DNA from: Lucifuga dentata
Lineage: Eukaryota > Chordata > Actinopteri > Ophidiiformes > Bythitidae
DNA: 64,000 nucleotides
Reading direction: 5' to 3'
Assembly: GCA_014773175.1 (NCBI GenBank)
Contig: VXCM01001260.1
Location: forward strand, 1-64,000
Shown here one piece after another: positions 53,466-63,720 of this stretch; the first letter of the stretch is position 1, and every line of letters begins with the position of its first letter. A program made the position numbers and the translations under genes. The notes under the pieces were generated by a model that worked only from the letters and a program-made list of their open reading frames with translations, was not told where the DNA came from and ran no database searches.

Positions 53466-53479
53466 GATTGTCTAAGACT
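53466..53479 (-). promoter_or_regulatory. Abutting miR-499 and miR-219 seed matches in sox6 3' UTR
   Basis: The minus strand reads AGTCTTAGACAATC. The first seven bases are a miR-499 7-mer site (53479-53473) and the next seven a miR-219-5p site (53472-53466), with no gap. Confidence 0.6.
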
Positions 53480-54178
53480 CATGAAGCCTCTCTGAAAAGA
53501 TTCTAGAAACAACTTGAAATGTTTGGCACTTCTGCACTAAATTGTAATCTGTAATAACCACAAAACTAATAATAATAATAATAACGTGTGTTTTCCCCTC
53601 TGTAACATATTGGAATCACTCCATCTGAATTTTGGATTTTTTTTTGTACTGGTAATATTTTACTTTTGATTAAAAACATTCACAAGCTGTTGGCTGGCAC
53701 AGTATACCTGAGTGAGATATTATTCCCATCTTGAACAGTTATATAATATATCAAAACCATGTAATTGAAGAAAAAAATGTAAATGACTGTAAGAATTATA
53801 GATTCATATCAAATACTCAATTTCAAGTTCTGTCTTTTGTTATAGACAACCTAATTTGTGTAAATGTCCATGATCACAATGTAAAAATAAACAATGACAT
53901 TAAAAAAAAAAAACAAAATGACCACAACCAAACTGCTTCACACACTTAAAGAAACACTTAAGACCAAATAGCTTTTGATTCTGATGAAGCCACAACGGCA
54001 TGCTGGCTCCTAAATGATATATCATTGTTATTTTTTCATTTTAAATGTTATCAGAACTTGTGTGGTGTTGTTTCATTATCTTTTCTTTTGCTCTTCCCCT
54101 CCCTCAGATCAGACCAGTCCTCTGGCCCTCCTCCTGTGTTGTGTTATGTCTGCATTTGCCTCTTGGATCACTGAGGCC

Positions 54179-54485
54179 TCAGTTGGCACTGACTGGCTCT
54201 TGTGTGTCATTCTCACTACTATAGTCTGATTTGGGCTCATCCTCAAAATCCTCATACATGTCCATCTCATCCTCGCCATTGACCTGCTCGCTGTTGTTGG
54301 CTATAGTATTGGACTCTAGCTTCATGTTGTAGGTGCTCTGGATAACGGGGATGGATGGCTCAGGACTTGCTGAGGCACTTGAGCACTCTGATGTCATCTG
54401 AGGCGAAGGCGTGGTATTCGCCATGGCTATGGCCCCAGGATAGACCATGTTGGCGCTGGTGGTGATGGGAATCTGTGGTGGCTGC
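54179..54485 (-). CDS. sox6: sox6 terminal coding exon: C-terminal tail and stop
   Basis: The exon begins after acceptor ACATTTAG with one G that completes a Gly codon with the preceding GG, giving [13 protein letters not shown]. It encodes 101 residues and a TGA at 54181-54179. The tail contains [20 protein letters not shown], a Ser-rich stretch, [10 protein letters not shown], then the acidic block [20 protein letters not shown] and the terminal SSEN...VSAN. The PVIQSTY segment separates SOX6 from SOX5, and the acidic end is shared by SoxD proteins. The last ten residues (DTQEPVSAN type) differ slightly from the mammalian ending. A (CT)n(CA)n tract sits about 50 bp upstream of the acceptor on the intron side. 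The reading frame also runs open into the intron upstream, but that part is microsatellite translation and is excluded. Confidence 0.97.
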
Positions 54486-55224
54486 CTAAATGTGTGCGAG
54501 AGAAACACAGAAAGAATAGGATTAGGATAATCACTTCTCTCTCTCTCTCTCTCACACACACACACGTGAAAAAATGATTAAATAATAATAGATTCTGAAA
54601 AATGGAAAGAATGTCGACATGTATAGTAAGTGCTGCTTAGGGCAGCTCCAGAGATAATTTTTTTTTGTCGAAGCACTTAAACTGACACTGTTGGATTATG
54701 GCTTTCCCACAGCAGTTCGCTCTAAGCCAGCAGCTCTGCGAAAATGATTTGGGGAAAGTGAGATTCTCTTGACAGCTCCTGTTTCGTGTTGCTCAGAAAC
54801 ACTACCCAGTTTATTAGTGACATAAAACCAGTGCGTGGTTACTGCTGCTCTTGTCTGCTGTTGTGCTGGATTTCTGATACTCCAGCCTCTAAAGCTTATG
54901 AATGATGTGGAAACACCTGGAGAAGGTTTCTCCTGCTAACCACACACAGTAAATTAAGGTATTAAGGCCAGACTACTGCCTTCCAGGCTTCTGCAAGTGT
55001 CTATACTTACAGCTTATATCCTGTAAAAATGTCTGCGTTTCATGCACCATTTGCAGACTGCTATTGTCTTATAAGTAACACCTTTTGAAAAACAGTTAAC
55101 TTTAATGTGGGGCTTTGTGTTTAAAACAATACAGTAGAGATTAACTCAACACTTTTGGTGAACAGTACTTGTGTGTGTCATGCTTGTGATGCTCTGGTTG
55201 TAGGATTTGTCACTATGCTCATAC
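54486..55224 (-). other. sox6 intron, last (739 bp)
   Basis: GT-AG intron on the minus strand, donor GTATG at 55224 and acceptor TTTAG at 54486, phase 2. Apart from the microsatellite next to the acceptor I see no repeat or second reading frame. Confidence 0.93.
54537..54566. repeat. (CT)n(CA)n microsatellite beside the terminal-exon acceptor
   Basis: On the transcript this is a (GT)n(GA)n purine-rich tract ending about 50 nt before the AG at 54486. Confidence 0.9.
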
Positions 55225-55441
55225 CCTACAGTGAAGAACTGCCTCATTTCTTGTCGCCGTGAGCGCATCATCTGCTTGTACTCGCCAATGCGGAGCTTTT
55301 TCCCGTCGATAATGCAGGTCCTCTTAGGCCGAGGCTTGTACTTGTAGTTTGGATACTTCTCTAGGTGAAGCTTACTGAGACGGGCCTGCTCCTCATAGTA
55401 CGGCTGCTTGTCCTGGTTAGTCATGGATTTCCATCGAGAAC
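55225..55441 (-). CDS. sox6: sox6 coding exon: C-terminal part of the HMG box
   Basis: The exon starts after a TGTTGTGTAG acceptor with GT, which completes the Gly codon (G|GT) left open by the 57836 donor, then reads [20 protein letters not shown] and on through [13 protein letters not shown]. It therefore supplies HMG helices 2-3 and the basic tail, followed by [14 protein letters not shown] and [13 protein letters not shown]. It contains 71 full codons and ends with GG before donor GTATG. The intron inside the HMG box is a known SoxD trait. Against the mammalian protein I see only conservative changes (for example Lys-Leu-His for Lys-Ile-His, and Met-Met for Leu-Met). An open frame continues past the donor into intron, but the SOX6 similarity stops exactly at the GTATG, so the splice call is preferred. 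Confidence 0.97.
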
Positions 55442-55687
55442 CTACACAACAGGGGACATAGATTCAGATCTACGGCATTTAAAGACAAGTAGTGAAAATG
55501 CTGTTCTAATGACTAATAGTGAACATGATTTAAGAGGAATCCAATTTGGAAGTTATTTTAAAATATACAGTGACAGATGTATTGTCTGCCCAGAGACATT
55601 TTTTAAAGATAAGATTCTTTATTGTCATTAAGTACAATGAAGCTGCATTAGCAGCAATCTGTATTTGATGCATAGACAAGAGAAAAT

Positions 55688-55992
55688 TAGACTAATAAAA
55701 CCACACTAGTTGTGTAAAACTTGAAAACTAATTTATATGATTTAACAACAGCATAAAAATGAGAATAAAAAACAATCAGTGTAGCTTAAAAGACTGGTAT
55801 CTCCAATTTAACAGCAAATAGACAATACAGAAGAGACGACTAGACTAATAAGACCACATAGTTGTGCAGCTTGAGAACTAATATACCCAATTGTAGCAAC
55901 AATATAAAAATATAGGAATAAAAACAATGTAAGCTATCACTGTTGCTTAAAATACTGGTATCTTCAATTTAACAGCCAACAGAATATATTGT
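55688..55992. repeat. Diverged tandem duplication, unit about 160 bp
   Basis: 55688-55825 and 55850-55992 share AGACTAATAARACCACA, AGTTGTG, GAAAACTAAT, ATAAAAAY...GGAATAAAAA and ACTGGTATCT, then CAATTTAACAGC, in order. A TTTATTGTCATTAAGTACAA sequence just before (55617-55637) resembles a fish non-LTR 3' end. Confidence 0.75.
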
Positions 55993-56639
55993 AAGTATGG
56001 GCAATATAAAATATTATTACATGTGTAGGCAAAAGTGCAAATCTGGTGCATAGTGATGGAGATCCAAGAGTGAAAACAGAGCAATACTGCATTTGCTTAG
56101 CAGCCTACTGTACGTGCTATAGTGACAGACAGCAACAGAGGTAGATGATTGTTCAAGTTACTGCACAAGATAAAATAATGGCATTAAATTGCACAATTCT
56201 TGATAGCTCTTCTTGTATTGTATGCACATTTAAGGCAAGATACTGTACATGTACTGTACTTCTGTGTCACAGACTAAGGAAACAACAAAGTATAGTATCT
56301 CTGAGCTGTGTCCGACTACTGGATGACAGCGTTTTAGCAGCTCTGATAAATGGACTCCAAAGCTAAGGGGACAAGACCCATTTAGCCTCTGTCATTTTTC
56401 ATGACAAACACTTATGGTAGCGATGTGCTATAAATCCATCTGTATGCTGAAGTGAACCAATCCACAGTGGCCAATGACACAACAGAGAGGTCAGCCCTCT
56501 TTCTCAGACACTAGCTACTTCATGAGTAATGAAATCATAGGTTTAAAAAAATCCCAAACTGAATTTTAATCTGTATGCATGTCCAGTTTTGGAAATGTAT
56601 GAGGCATTAGGAAAAGGAAATCACAGAAATAAGTTGTAT

Positions 56640-56961
56640 CTACATTAAGGAGGTTATGTGATCACAGCGTTTGTTTGCAGGATATCTCGAAAAGTAATGG
56701 ATGGATTTGGATGAAATTTGGGGGACAGATACTGCAGATAATGTCAAGAGGAATAAGTGATTAAATTTTGGAGGTGATCAACCTGAAGGTAGTGCTGTAA
56801 TAACCACTTTTATAACCGCCCTATAACCACCCTATAACTTTTTAAGTCATAGCATCCAAAAAGTTTTTCTGGATTTCTTGTATTTAGATGCGTCCAATCA
56901 TATATGCCACGCCCTTTTCCGCCAGATTATTTTTTCTGCCATTTTCAATGTTTCCCAAAAC

Positions 56962-56992
<31 letters not shown>

Positions 56993-57785
56993 GTTGTTTT
57001 GGTATCTCCTCCTACAGTTTTGGTTTAAGTGTCAATTAAAAAAAAAAAGCATGTAGAATGTCTGGACGAAGCTGGAAAAAGTCACTACTTTGTTTTTCAT
57101 ATTCTTTGCTGTTTTTGCTAAAGTTGAGTGGGATGACTCATTCTACAAAATGTGCTATAACTCATGAATGAATCAGCCTATTGTGTTCAAATTTGGTGGA
57201 TGTGCACTTTAGACTTATGCAAAATATGAATTCTCAATCGATCTGATGAGGGCACTGTAACAACCACAGTAACATTTTGTCAATAACTTCTGAACTGTAC
57301 ATTTTAGAATGAAAATTATTATTTTTTCTCTATTCCTTGAGCAGAGATTCATCTATCCATGAAGGCCACACCCATTTCCAAATGGTGTCTACCATTTTTA
57401 CCATTTTGGATTTCAAAAACAGTAAACGCTACAGTAACCAAACTTAACACATATGTGCAAAATCTCAGCTACAACTAAGGCAAAAGAAAAAGAAAAAAGA
57501 AAAAAAATACACGGAGTGGCCTAATGGTGGTGCTGTAAAAAGTACATTTTGCCTTATAACTAATGAACTGTAAGTGATAGAATCAAAATTATGTTTTTTA
57601 CTGGATTCTGTGGTCCTATACACACCAAGTCAAAAAGAAATATACAGTATATATATATACTGTATATTTCTTTGTTTTTTGATGTTCCATGCTATTTTGC
57701 TACAATTGTCTGCCAAAATTGTGTGTACCCCTGCCTGTAAAATCCTTGGTGGAGGTATGTGTTCTCTGAGTGCCTTCTAGTCTAA
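56640..57785. mobile_element. Old interspersed repeat in the HMG-box intron
   Basis: It starts with GGATATCTCGAAAAGTAATGG then GGATTTGGATGAAATTTGGG and ends with TGGAGGTATGTGTTCTCTGAG plus TGCCTTCTAG. These sequences look like a dispersed fish repeat I cannot name with certainty. The interior reiterates a module (ATAACT...GAACTGTA...AAAATTAT...CTGGATTC...) near 56830, 57290 and 57550. No protein fragment recognised. Confidence 0.6.
57634..57673. repeat. Perfect 40-bp palindrome without spacer
   Basis: 57634-57653 is the exact reverse complement of 57654-57673 (AAAGAAATATACAGTATATA as left half). It lies 163 bp from the HMG exon donor. Confidence 0.95.
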
Positions 57786-57835
57786 AAGCATCAATGTTTC
57801 TTGAAGGGAGGGATGCTTAATGCAGATGGTCTTAC

Positions 57836-58069
57836 CCAAAATCTTGCTTATGTTGGAATTGTGCATGTCAGGGAAGGCTTGGAGGATCTTGCGCCGCTCA
57901 TCCTTGGCCCACACCATGAAAGCATTCATGGGCCTTTTAATGTGGGGCTCGTTGTTGTTCCTTCCTCGAGCTTCCCTGAAGACCCGTGCCTCTGTAGAGC
58001 CAGCGCCTCCTGTTGGCCAACAATAATATGGTTGCGATTTATCTGCAGAGCCATTGACTTCTTTGGACC
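57836..58069 (-). CDS. sox6: sox6 coding exon: pre-HMG linker and N-terminal part of the HMG box
   Basis: SoxD transcription factor exon, read on the minus strand. It opens after a TTTCCAG acceptor with two bases completing a Gly codon (phase 1), then gives 77 codons and one further base before the donor GTAAG. Residues 1-40 are a linker containing YYCWPTGG and [11 protein letters not shown], both diagnostic of SOX6 and not of SOX5 or SOX13. From residue 41 the HMG box begins ([20 protein letters not shown]), with the [12 protein letters not shown]-contacting helix 1 and then [16 protein letters not shown]. The HMG box binds the minor groove at AACAAT-type sites and bends DNA; SOX6 has no activation domain of its own and acts with SOX5/SOX9 in cartilage and as a repressor in muscle, erythroid and glial lineages (family knowledge). 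The upstream exon is outside the window. Identity is firm from the motif order and the in-frame junction with the next exon. Confidence 0.97.
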
Positions 58070-58589
58070 CTGGAAATACCAGACCAGGAACAAGACAGCG
58101 AGGCAAGACAACAATTAAAAAGCAGGACCCATGTTCAATCTGCTTCATCTACTCTCGTCACCATTATTATCATTATCATGAGTACTGCTTCATGCGACTG
58201 CTGCGGTGCTGATCCTCCTGCTTGGAGAAGACTTTCTGTTAAGTTGAACTAAGTGGCTTTACAGGGCCATATTTTACATGCTATAAAATTGAATACAATG
58301 CTAGTTTAAGGAGGAACCTTTATCATTCGCTTACACTTATATATCTATCCCAAACCAGAAGAGCAAGACCTCTGACTTTTAAGTTAAATATTTTGTCTCT
58401 GTCCCAGCAAGCATTCACACTTCTCTGCTCAGGCACTTACGTTTCAATTTGACATTCAAAGTCTCATAAAACATGCAAGAATGCCAATATAAATAACAAA
58501 TATGGGACCTGAGGCAGTCTTTAAAGAAAATCAAGGAGGGAAGCTCAAACTCTGGCAAAGTATATCTACAAATCAATTTAGGTACGCCA

Positions 58590-58716
58590 TTCCTTCACTT
58601 TACCCTCACTCACTCACACACACACACACACACACATGCGCGCGTGCACACANTTCCTTCACTTTACCCTCACTCACTCACACACACACACACACACACA
58701 TGCGCGCGTGCACACA
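58590..58716. repeat. Perfect 63-bp duplication around a single N (assembly join)
   Basis: 58590-58652 equals 58654-58716, with the N at 58653. Each copy holds a CA run and GCGCGCGTGC. Confidence 0.9.
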
Positions 58717-58999
58717 GTTAAAATGAGAGCGTGCCGATTCTGCAAAGCGCTGTTTCTCAATCAGGACATTCACAATCAGCATAAGAGAGTTTGTCTCAGT
58801 ATTAAACTGTACATCAGACTGATAATGATTTCTGTTTGCATGCGCATTTGCTTCCTTTTATATGTAAGATGTGAAAGAATTAAATAAAAGCAGTATGAAT
58901 ATTTAAACAAACAAAAAGATGTTGATAAACAAGGCTTGAAAAATAAGACAAAAAAAAAAGCCTTCCATATGCTACGATACATCTTTAATGATCTCAAAT

Positions 59000-59245
59000 C
59001 TGGAAAAGAAAGCTTGGGATGACTCATGCATATTTCATCATCCACATGTGAATCCTCATTAGGCCATTCCACTCGCAGCCTTGGCACATGTTACCTGGGG
59101 TTTGATTTCTATTATTTCAGTTGATAAACAAAATCAAACTCTTAATGAGTAATGGAGGGCTGTGCAGAGAGATTAATTCCAAATACACAGAACACTCGCT
59201 CCGCTGTCAACACTCCACACGCTTCAACCATATCCAGCCTAAAGA
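59000..59245. promoter_or_regulatory. Candidate intronic regulatory element
   Basis: Repeat-free, with GACTCATGCATATTTCATCA, TGATAAACAAAATC, CTTAATGAGTAATGG and GAGATTAATTCC. Not verified by alignment. Confidence 0.32.
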
Positions 59246-60059
59246 GATGGAATATCTCTCCTTTGAATAAGTGTGGCCTCTATGTATGAATTCAGACACA
59301 CACACAAACTTGGAGTGTTCAACATCCTCCAGACTTAACATAATGGAGTTGGAGGTCTAGTGGAAGTTGGTTTTGGTTGAGGCTCATAGGGAATGTTTGA
59401 GGTCCGGCTCCCAGTACAAAGCTTCTCCAAATCAATTTTTTACCAGCTCATGTTTAATACTCATACAGGCACATCTGTCAGAGCGGCTCTCCTTTATCAG
59501 GGAGGCCAGTGCAAATAGTTTGCTTCACCTTGTAACTGGGTTTTGTTTTGTTTGTTTTTTTTACATGGTGACACTGCACCAGCTACTGCCTAGGGGATTC
59601 AGCTCTTGTCATGCAGTTCTAACCAACTGAACTTTAGAATCACACGCCACATACATGTATAGTATATAAGGCCTTTACACTGATAAATGCATATGAATAA
59701 ATGTACATAAAAAGGCAAACATACAGCATGCACATAATGCAGTGTATGTGTGCACGCTCACTCATCTTTTCAAATTTATCAGTGCATTATGCCCCTTTCA
59801 TAAACACCTTCTTACACTCTTTCACCACACACTTACACTGTCTGTTGGCTCGTCTCCTAAAATGCTATAGGCACTAAAGCCCTCACGAATTCAGAAATAA
59901 TACACTACCTTTGCTGCCACCAAACCCACAGTACGTTAATTTCATTTAGCATGCACTCACTGTAGAGGATGAATTGATTTCACTTTGTTTGGTTTTGACA
60001 ACCATGTTTATTGTGCAATGAAATGTGGTGTGGCGGAGGGCTGACAGTATCCATCAACG

Positions 60060-60220
60060 TGGGGCAATCTGCTGACTGCCGGGCCAGATGAAGGTATTCA
60101 TTAGCTCAGGAGCGCAGCGCTCACTCAGACACGACAGCCAGTGTCTGCGCCCCGGGATCGCTTGCTGTAATTTACGATGCCTCCCGTGCCATTACTCTAT
60201 CACTGACACTGATTCAGCAA
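60060..60220. promoter_or_regulatory. Candidate intronic element with CpG cluster
   Basis: GAGCGCAGCGCTCACTC (a GC palindrome at 60110-60124) and TGCGCCCCGGGATCGC stand out from the AT-rich intron. Function unknown. Confidence 0.28.
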
Positions 60221-61689
60221 TTTATATACTGGTGTGCATGCATACGGGCAGAGGTGAGCTTCTTATGGGAGGGGGACACAAAACAACCGCTTGCCATCAG
60301 CTAGTGCCACATCCATAGTTAGCCAGGAAACTAGCCATGTGACTTGGTTCACTGGATGGAAGCCAGAAGAGGCATGGATTTTTGCTTCATATGATAACAA
60401 ATGGTAAAAAGCTCCTGCCTATTTATGCAAAAAAAAAAAAAAAAAAAAAGGTACGGAACAAAACAATGCCAGCATTACATCATCATCTCCCTTGTTCTTT
60501 CATAAATAAGATGACTCAGATCTTAAGCTGTAGGTTTCCTGCAGGTGAATAAGGCTTTAACCAGTTGAAAGTATAATCCTTTTCATTCATTTTCACTGGT
60601 TACAGCTCAGACATTACTGTTCAGAATTAAGGGACATTCTTCATTGGTGGATATCCTATCTCTCCCCCTCCCACATTCTGACAATATATCTGACTTAATC
60701 AGAAGCATGCTGTGCATTAGCAGCAGCCAGGCTCGTCAATCCCTAGAAACAGCAACATGCAATTTACTGTAACATTGTTTCTGTCTTTTCATAGAAAAAA
60801 AACATGACACTGCACTGACATTTTGCAAATGAGCATTAACTATTTTTTCCAGAAGGGACAGGACATTTGCGAATCAGTTAGTTAAGTGTGTGATTGTGTA
60901 AATAAACACAGATGTTTAGTAGTGACAGGGGCAGGCCCCATGGGTGGTAGCTGGGGAGGGAGCGAAACAGAGGGAGCACTGCTTAATAGAATTTATTGTG
61001 ATTCATGAGGCCTGCAGCTCAAGTGTGACAGAGCGATATGAGAATCCCCTTTTAATTTGTCTCTCCTGGAAACACTGAAGATGAGCGGCATGAATTACAG
61101 TGAGAATGACTGATTGTGTGTGAGGGAGGTGGTAAAAAATGGAGAAGGGAGAAGTGTATAAATGGGAAGAGAAAATGGGAGCAACAAAAGAGACGGAGAA
61201 TGCAGTGAGGCCCAACAGTGCGTTGCACCTATGAACTGCAGGCTCAGACTTGACCATGTACCAAGCCAGAGGGTAGCACTGCCCCAGCTACTCCCTCCCT
61301 CCCCTCCTCTCCTCCCTACTCATCTTTGTTCTGTGGGCAGACACAGAATGTCACCCAGGAATCTGCTCAAGAGGATGAGCCTCAGTGAGCAGGCAACAAT
61401 CATGCAAACCTGCCAAACCCTCCCGGTTGGGACCAGATCTAACACTTTGACTGAAGGTATTTACCGCTGACAATGGAGCCTCTCCCTCAGAGTGGGATCA
61501 GGTTCGATTAATGCGCATGGACAGATAGGACACACTGCTCAGTGCCGCTATTCCGGCCTGAGCTCATAGCCTGCTAATTGAAGCATTACAAATTACAAGT
61601 GATATAAGCCCTATTCTAACATGTCAATCATTTTGCTTTTTTCCAGTTAGGTTGATTTCAGTTGTGTGTGAGTGTGTGAGTGTGTGAGT

Positions 61690-61696
<7 letters not shown>

Positions 61697-61750
<54 letters not shown>
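61697..61750. repeat. (TG)n(AG)n microsatellite
   Basis: About 12 TG units followed by about 14 AG units. Confidence 0.95.
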
Positions 61751-61752
<2 letters not shown>

Positions 61753-62389
61753 GTACATGGAAGCTTGGGAACAAACAGCCAACACGTTTCAACATGCTGC
61801 AAAGGCTTTTACTTTTGTCTGCTCCGTCCCCTCTTGCATGCATATGGTCTAAATCCTTTACAACAACCAGCTTTGTGCACAGACACTTAAAACACACACG
61901 CAAAGATACATTTTTGTTCGAACATGGGGAGAAATTTTAATTTGCCAATTACAAAAACCCTGCTTACTGACCATGTTGACATATGCAGCTGTTATTTTTG
62001 TGACTTGATATTCATTATCTCTAAGCTTTAAAGAGAGAATCTAGTCTAGGAAAACATTCAAGCAAAAAAAAGATATGCTGATTGTTTTCCATGGTCTCAC
62101 TGTTCAAGAAAAATAACAAAGACCTCTCCAAATAATTCTTAAAACTTCATAACAGCTCTGAGCTACCAATGTAAAGAATCTGTAATACAGCAATGAAATA
62201 CAAGTGTTCTTTTTTTTTTTTTAACTCTGTTCTGTAAGGACTTCGTTATTAAAAGTCTCATCCTCTCACTCTGGTTGAGATGATCACATTGGGTGTTTAG
62301 ATTCATTTTGTTTCTTGCCGCCACACATCACTCAACAAACTCGTCCTTTACTATGATGCTCAGTGAAGGATTAGGCAAACACACAACTT

Positions 62390-62760
62390 CAGCAGTGCCA
62401 TGCTACCATATGCAAATGAACAAAGGGGCCAGGCTGAGGCCTTTGTGGTATTTGATAATTTTTACATTGTAGCTTATAAAGACCTAATGAATTAGTGGTG
62501 GGTTCGTGCATTAGGCTAGTGGCTTTGCAAAATGAAGGAAATCCTATCTATTCCCATTCCTCTGCTGCTATTTTCCAAACTCTGTCATTAGGACTTTGGT
62601 TGCAGCGTGCTTTGCAAATATTAGTTTAAGAAACTTAAAGCTCTCAGTGAACTGCAGTGATGACAGAACTCTGCTGTGCATCGGGGCTGCTCAATGCGGT
62701 GCCTCTGTTCTAGAGAAAAAGCTGCTACACACCAAGAGGCTTTCACACCCTATCTAAGTA
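62390..62760. promoter_or_regulatory. Candidate sox6 intronic enhancer with octamer and SOX motifs
   Basis: ATGCAAAT (62410-62417) is followed after one base by AACAAAGG (62419-62426). Further TAAT cores and ATTTGATAATTTTTAC follow in repeat-free DNA. The motif order differs from the canonical SOX-OCT composite, in which the octamer is in the opposite orientation relative to the SOX site. Not verified by alignment. Confidence 0.35.
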
Positions 62761-63720
62761 CACCCAGTAATTTTCCTTTTCAGGAAACACCCAAGTATAT
62801 AGTGTTTGGAGCAACTGAGGAAAACACATAGAGGACATTATACATTAATTTCCTTTCTGCTGTACCATACCCAAAATAATTCCGTTACTATTAAATAATT
62901 AATTACTTATGAACACAATAATAAGTGAATAGAGCTGCAATTACATGGCTATGTTTCTATATATCAAGATACGCTGGAATGTTGATTGGTTCAGGGAGGA
63001 GAAAAGCCTCAAACAAGCATTTCAAACGTCAACATGTTCTTAGACGCGTAAACACTGTGGTTCACATCATAAAATGCTGCTTCACATCATTCGGCCGTAT
63101 GTGTTTTCCTGTTGGTGAGGTTAAAAGAGACAGACAGATATATTTGTGGTGTAAGAGAAGAAACAGTAACTACGTGTTTGAGTTATGTGTAGTGCCTGGG
63201 CTCCCATCCATGCTGTGTCCCCCCTGGGAATAGGACCTTTCGTCTCCTCTAACCTCTGCTTGCTCCTAATCCATAGCCTACTGGGAACACTGATGTGAGG
63301 CGTCTGGTGCGAGCCTTTCCCTCGGCCCAATACAGGACTTAAAAGGACACAACTGCCCTGGTGTGTGTTGTGCTTCTGTCCTGACTCCACACTAGCAACA
63401 GAAAGAAGGTTTCCACTGGGAGATTTGAGGACTAGAAGAACATCTGTCCAAGGAGGCAGAGGGGTGGGATGGGATCTGCTGCTACGGCTCACATGGGAAA
63501 CATGTCAATGAAACCACTAAATACACCTATAATTCTCATCTTCACGGTTGGGTGTGATGTGAACACAGACATGATTTTAAAAAAAAAAGAAAAATATTTT
63601 TATGGGAGGTTTTTTTTTTTTTCCACAAAAGTCTATGTGAACAACTTATTTTTGAACATTTCATGCTAAAAATTGTGGGAAATGTGTCTAAGACGCTATT
63701 TAAAAATTGTGATGGGTTAC

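Larger units (their letters stand above)
49850..54178 (-). other. sox6 3' UTR (distal end approximate)
   Basis: Non-coding DNA directly after the sox6 stop, read leftwards. SOX6 transcripts are known to have 3' UTRs of several kilobases. Support here: an otherwise repeat-poor 4.3 kb containing three miR-499 and two miR-219 seed matches and a miR-15/16 seed match at 49907-49901. On the minus strand AATAAA hexamers occur at 53411-53406, 52852-52847 and 52407-52402; the last is followed at once by a GT-rich run and could be a proximal poly(A) site. I chose the distal limit because a long T tract with an assembly N lies at 49765-49818 and the sequence changes character there. There is no AATAAA close to that point, so the end could be off by a kilobase or more. 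Confidence 0.55.
55442..57835 (-). other. sox6 intron splitting the HMG box (about 2.4 kb)
   Basis: GT-AG intron on the minus strand, donor GTAAG at 57835 and acceptor GTGTAG at 55442, phase 1 inside a Gly codon. It is largely repeat-derived: a diverged tandem duplication at 55.69-55.99 kb and a reiterated old interspersed repeat from about 56.64 to 57.78 kb, which ends very near the donor. No coding sequence seen. Confidence 0.93.

Noticed and set aside
55146..55224. Read-through extension of the HMG exon past FTVG
   Set aside because: A clean GTATG donor matches the next exon in phase and similarity to SOX6 stops there.
54179..58069. Assignment to sox5 or sox13
   Set aside because: The C-terminal PVIQSTY segment and the YYCWPTGG linker fit SOX6 and not the other SoxD members.
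57801..58118. 105-codon plus-strand open frame over the HMG exon
   Set aside because: Shadow of the sox6 exon on the opposite strand.
57777..58148. Extending the HMG exon to the full open frame with an upstream Met
   Set aside because: SOX6 similarity begins at the acceptor and ends at GTAAG; the extra residues on both sides are intron translation.
63121..63492. 123-codon minus-strand open frame as an upstream sox6 exon
   Set aside because: No resemblance to any SOX6 segment and no convincing splice borders.
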